Below, piece by piece: positions 62,720-64,000 of a DNA stretch of 64,000 nt. Under the pieces are notes generated by a model that was not told where the DNA came from, did no database searches, and saw nothing but the letters and a program-made list of their open reading frames with translations. Both the position numbers and the translations under genes were made by a program. Source of the stretch: Clostridiales bacterium (GTDB taxonomy: Bacteria > Bacillota > Clostridia > Christensenellales > Christensenellaceae); assembly GCA_015056045.1 (NCBI GenBank), contig SVGZ01000003.1, positions 62,001 through 126,000 of the forward strand, in the 5' to 3' direction. Position 1 is the first letter of the stretch. Every line of letters begins with the position of its first letter.

Positions 62720-62738
62720 ACATAATATGAATTATGTC
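62720..62738 (-). repeat. Right inverted repeat of the putative switch
   Basis: Exact 19-nt reverse complement of 62448-62466; the asymmetric core reads ATGA here. It lies 19 nt beyond the recombinase stop codon. Confidence 0.85.
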
Positions 62739-62757
62739 TTTTTTGTTTTGCCCGTTT

Positions 62758-63594
62758 TTATATCAATCCGAGCCGTTCGATCTTTCTTCTGTGTTCGGTG
62801 CCCGTTGTCATGATATAAATTCTTGTCGTGTTGATGCTGCTGTGACCCAAAATATCCGCCAGTTTGGCGATATCTTTTTCAATGCCGTAAAACGTCCTCG
62901 CAAAAAGCTTGCGCAGGTTATGCGGAAAAACCTTTTTGCTGTCTACGGCAGCTTCCCGGCAAAGCGCCTTCATCTGTGCCCAGATCTGACTTCGGCCGAT
63001 CGGTTCCCGTTTTTTATTGATAAAGATCGGCCCGTTTTTAATTTTTTGCAGCTTTGCATAGCGCAGGAGCATTTTTATGAGCTTCCCGGGGATCAATATC
63101 TGCCTGAGCTTGCCCTTGCAATGGATCAATACTTCGCCTTTCTGCAGGGCTTCAACAGTAAAGTAGCAAAGCTCCGAGACTCGTATTCCCGTTCCGCAGA
63201 TCGTTTGAATAATAAGCCTGAGCTGCGGTTTTTCCTCTGCCGCTTGCAGCAGCCTTTGGTATTCCGCTTTTGAAAGCTCTTTTTCTGCCTTGCTGTAAAT
63301 CTCTTTCTGTTGTTTTAAGGCTTTTAGGCATAAATCGTTTCGCCCGATAAATTTAAAAAAGCTGTTGATGCTGGCGATCATGGAATTGATCGAACGCACC
63401 GCATAATTCTCTTTTAACAAATGCTCTTTAAACGCCAGTGTCTTTTCTTTTGTCAGTTCGCCCTCTTTGTTGAAATCTGCAAAACTCCTCAGATCGCGCA
63501 GATATTTTTCGATCGTCGCTTCTGCTTTTTCCTCATGTACCAAATAAATTCTGAATCTGTTTATCAATTCTTCTGTCAGCCTGCTGCTACTCAT
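62758..63594 (-). CDS. Tyrosine site-specific recombinase
   Basis: 278 residues from ATG at 63594 (GGGAGG 6 nt upstream). N-terminal SAM-like DNA-binding domain; catalytic domain with Arg138 (GTGIRVSEL), Lys160 or Lys162 (CKGKLRQI), His225/Arg228 (PHNLRKLFARTFY), His251 (LGHSSINTTRIY) and Tyr260. Related to XerC/D and to RecV-type DNA invertases of Clostridia. No excisionase, phage or conjugation genes are nearby, and the only inverted-repeat pair with the right geometry is directly downstream, so a dedicated invertase role is the best reading. Confidence 0.88.
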   Translation of the reverse strand: MSSSRLTEELINRFRIYLVHEEKAEATIEKYLRDLRSFADFNKEGELTKEKTLAFKEHLLKENYAVRSINSMIASINSFFKFIGRNDLCLKALKQQKEIYSKAEKELSKAEYQRLLQAAEEKPQLRLIIQTICGTGIRVSELCYFTVEALQKGEVLIHCKGKLRQILIPGKLIKMLLRYAKLQKIKNGPIFINKKREPIGRSQIWAQMKALCREAAVDSKKVFPHNLRKLFARTFYGIEKDIAKLADILGHSSINTTRIYIMTTGTEHRRKIERLGLI

Positions 63595-63697
63595 CCTGAA
63601 CCTCCCGGAATATTCCCGTTTCATGCACTTCCGCTGCAGATCAGGTTCTGCTATAGGCCAGCATACAGATCATCAGTATATAATATTTTGCCTGTTT

Positions 63698-63726
63698 ATT
63701 ATATGCTTCCTCAATTTCGATTGCAA
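63698..63726 (-). promoter_or_regulatory. Promoter of the recombinase gene
   Basis: Minus strand TTGCAA, 17 nt, TATAAT, giving a leader of about 100 nt. Confidence 0.75.
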
Positions 63727-63764
63727 ACGGTTTTACCATAAAACGGTGTTTTTTCGCAAAAAAA

Positions 63765-63786
63765 GTACAGCTGCGTTAAGCTGTAC
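63765..63786 (-). terminator. Terminator separating the recombinase from the next upstream gene
   Basis: GTACAGCT / AGCTGTAC 8-bp stem; minus-strand T7 after it. Confidence 0.85.
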
Positions 63787-63808
63787 CCATTTTTATATGC
63801 AATTTTGT

Positions 63809-63875
63809 CCGTTTTATGCCGTTTTATCCCGTTGTGATTTCGTTTTTGATATGTTTTCTACCGTTTTATCCCGTT
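63809..63875 (+). repeat. Decamer direct repeats CCGTTTTATN
   Basis: CCGTTTTATG, CCGTTTTATC and a partial third unit in tandem (63809-63833), and again CCGTTTTATCCCGTT at 63861-63875. Spacing of one helical turn suggests a protein-binding array, though they lie downstream of one gene and about 100 nt upstream of the recombinase promoter. Confidence 0.55.
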
Positions 63876-63877
63876 AA

Positions 63878-64000
63878 TTATTTAATGGAAAAACCCTGTC
63901 TTCCCTGAAAATCATTTACCTTCATATAGCCGCCGCCGACATTGGCAACCGTTCGGAATGCGGAAAGATCTATTCTGCCATCTTTGACATAGGTTTCATC
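63878..64000 (-). CDS. C-terminal fragment of a gene cut by the window edge
   Basis: The minus strand is open from the right edge to a TAA at 63878-63880 and encodes about 40 residues including DGRIDLSAFRTVANVGGG and ending GRQGFSIK. Composition looks coding and a terminator follows. Too short to assign; a flavin-reductase-like C-terminus is only a guess. Confidence 0.5.
   Translation of the reverse strand, partial: DETYVKDGRIDLSAFRTVANVGGGYMKVNDFQGRQGFSIK

Noticed and set aside
62758-63594. Recombinase as the integrase of a prophage or ICE
   Set aside because: No phage, conjugation or excisionase gene lies on either side in the window and no tRNA attachment site is near; the inverted repeats directly beside it give a better explanation.

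Overview
The window reads as a low-to-mid GC chromosome segment of an anaerobic clostridial Bacillota, probably an uncultured gut or rumen lineage. The basis is gene content and order: dgt-dnaG-rpoD, an IreB-like/RuvX/DUF1292 cluster, tig-clpP-clpX followed by lon-engB, NrdR, a YlmC/YmxH sporulation-type protein, frequent TTG/GTG starts with strong Shine-Dalgarno sites, and many near-consensus TTGnnn-17-TATAAT promoters. No species name can be given from sequence alone.

Layout. 1-6.6 kb: a left-truncated GH2 glycosidase, a ferredoxin-type aldo/keto reductase, a collagen-like surface protein and a TPR glycosyltransferase. 6.9-9.5 kb: an aspartate aminotransferase plus a probable Re-citrate synthase. 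9.9-19.2 kb: lipoproteins, a RAYT transposase with its hairpin repeats, an acyltransferase, an EamA transporter, two tandem type-B carboxylesterases with a C26 peptidase. 19.3-22.8 kb: hisA, two diverged copies of a tRNA cluster, a second aldo/keto reductase. 23-31.3 kb: a PopT-type DUF368 protein and housekeeping information-processing genes. 31.8-45 kb: cysteine desulfurase, pgeF-like, nrdR, tRNA-Ala beside a phage-like replication gene, glutamine synthetase, an MBOAT/DHHW exopolysaccharide-acetylation pair, prs. 44.8-55.3 kb: cysS, a zinc dehydrogenase, and the protein-quality-control genes. 55.4-64 kb: a surface-fibre locus.

The surface-fibre locus is the most interesting part. A tyrosine recombinase is followed on the same strand by a 253-bp segment bounded by two identical 19-bp inverted repeats, then a leader RNA that can fold into mutually exclusive hairpins ending in an intrinsic terminator, then an ER-type signal peptidase (SipW), four different TasA/camelysin-like proteins with SipW-type signal peptides, and a large secreted protein whose 3' end runs out of frame into a decapitated NdvB-like GH94 gene. 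I infer a DNA-inversion switch plus an attenuator controlling a fibre operon; neither layer has been tested.

A second theme is an exceptional load of intergenic palindromic repeats. At least fourteen 23-nt hairpins carry a GTAG foot and are plausibly REP elements of the RAYT at 11.15-11.68 kb. They combine with longer elements whose flanks are conserved while their stems change on both sides, and with micro-hairpins that have inserted into them and amplified in tandem. Two genes (acyltransferase, ruvX) have a diverged second copy of only their 3' end lying just downstream.
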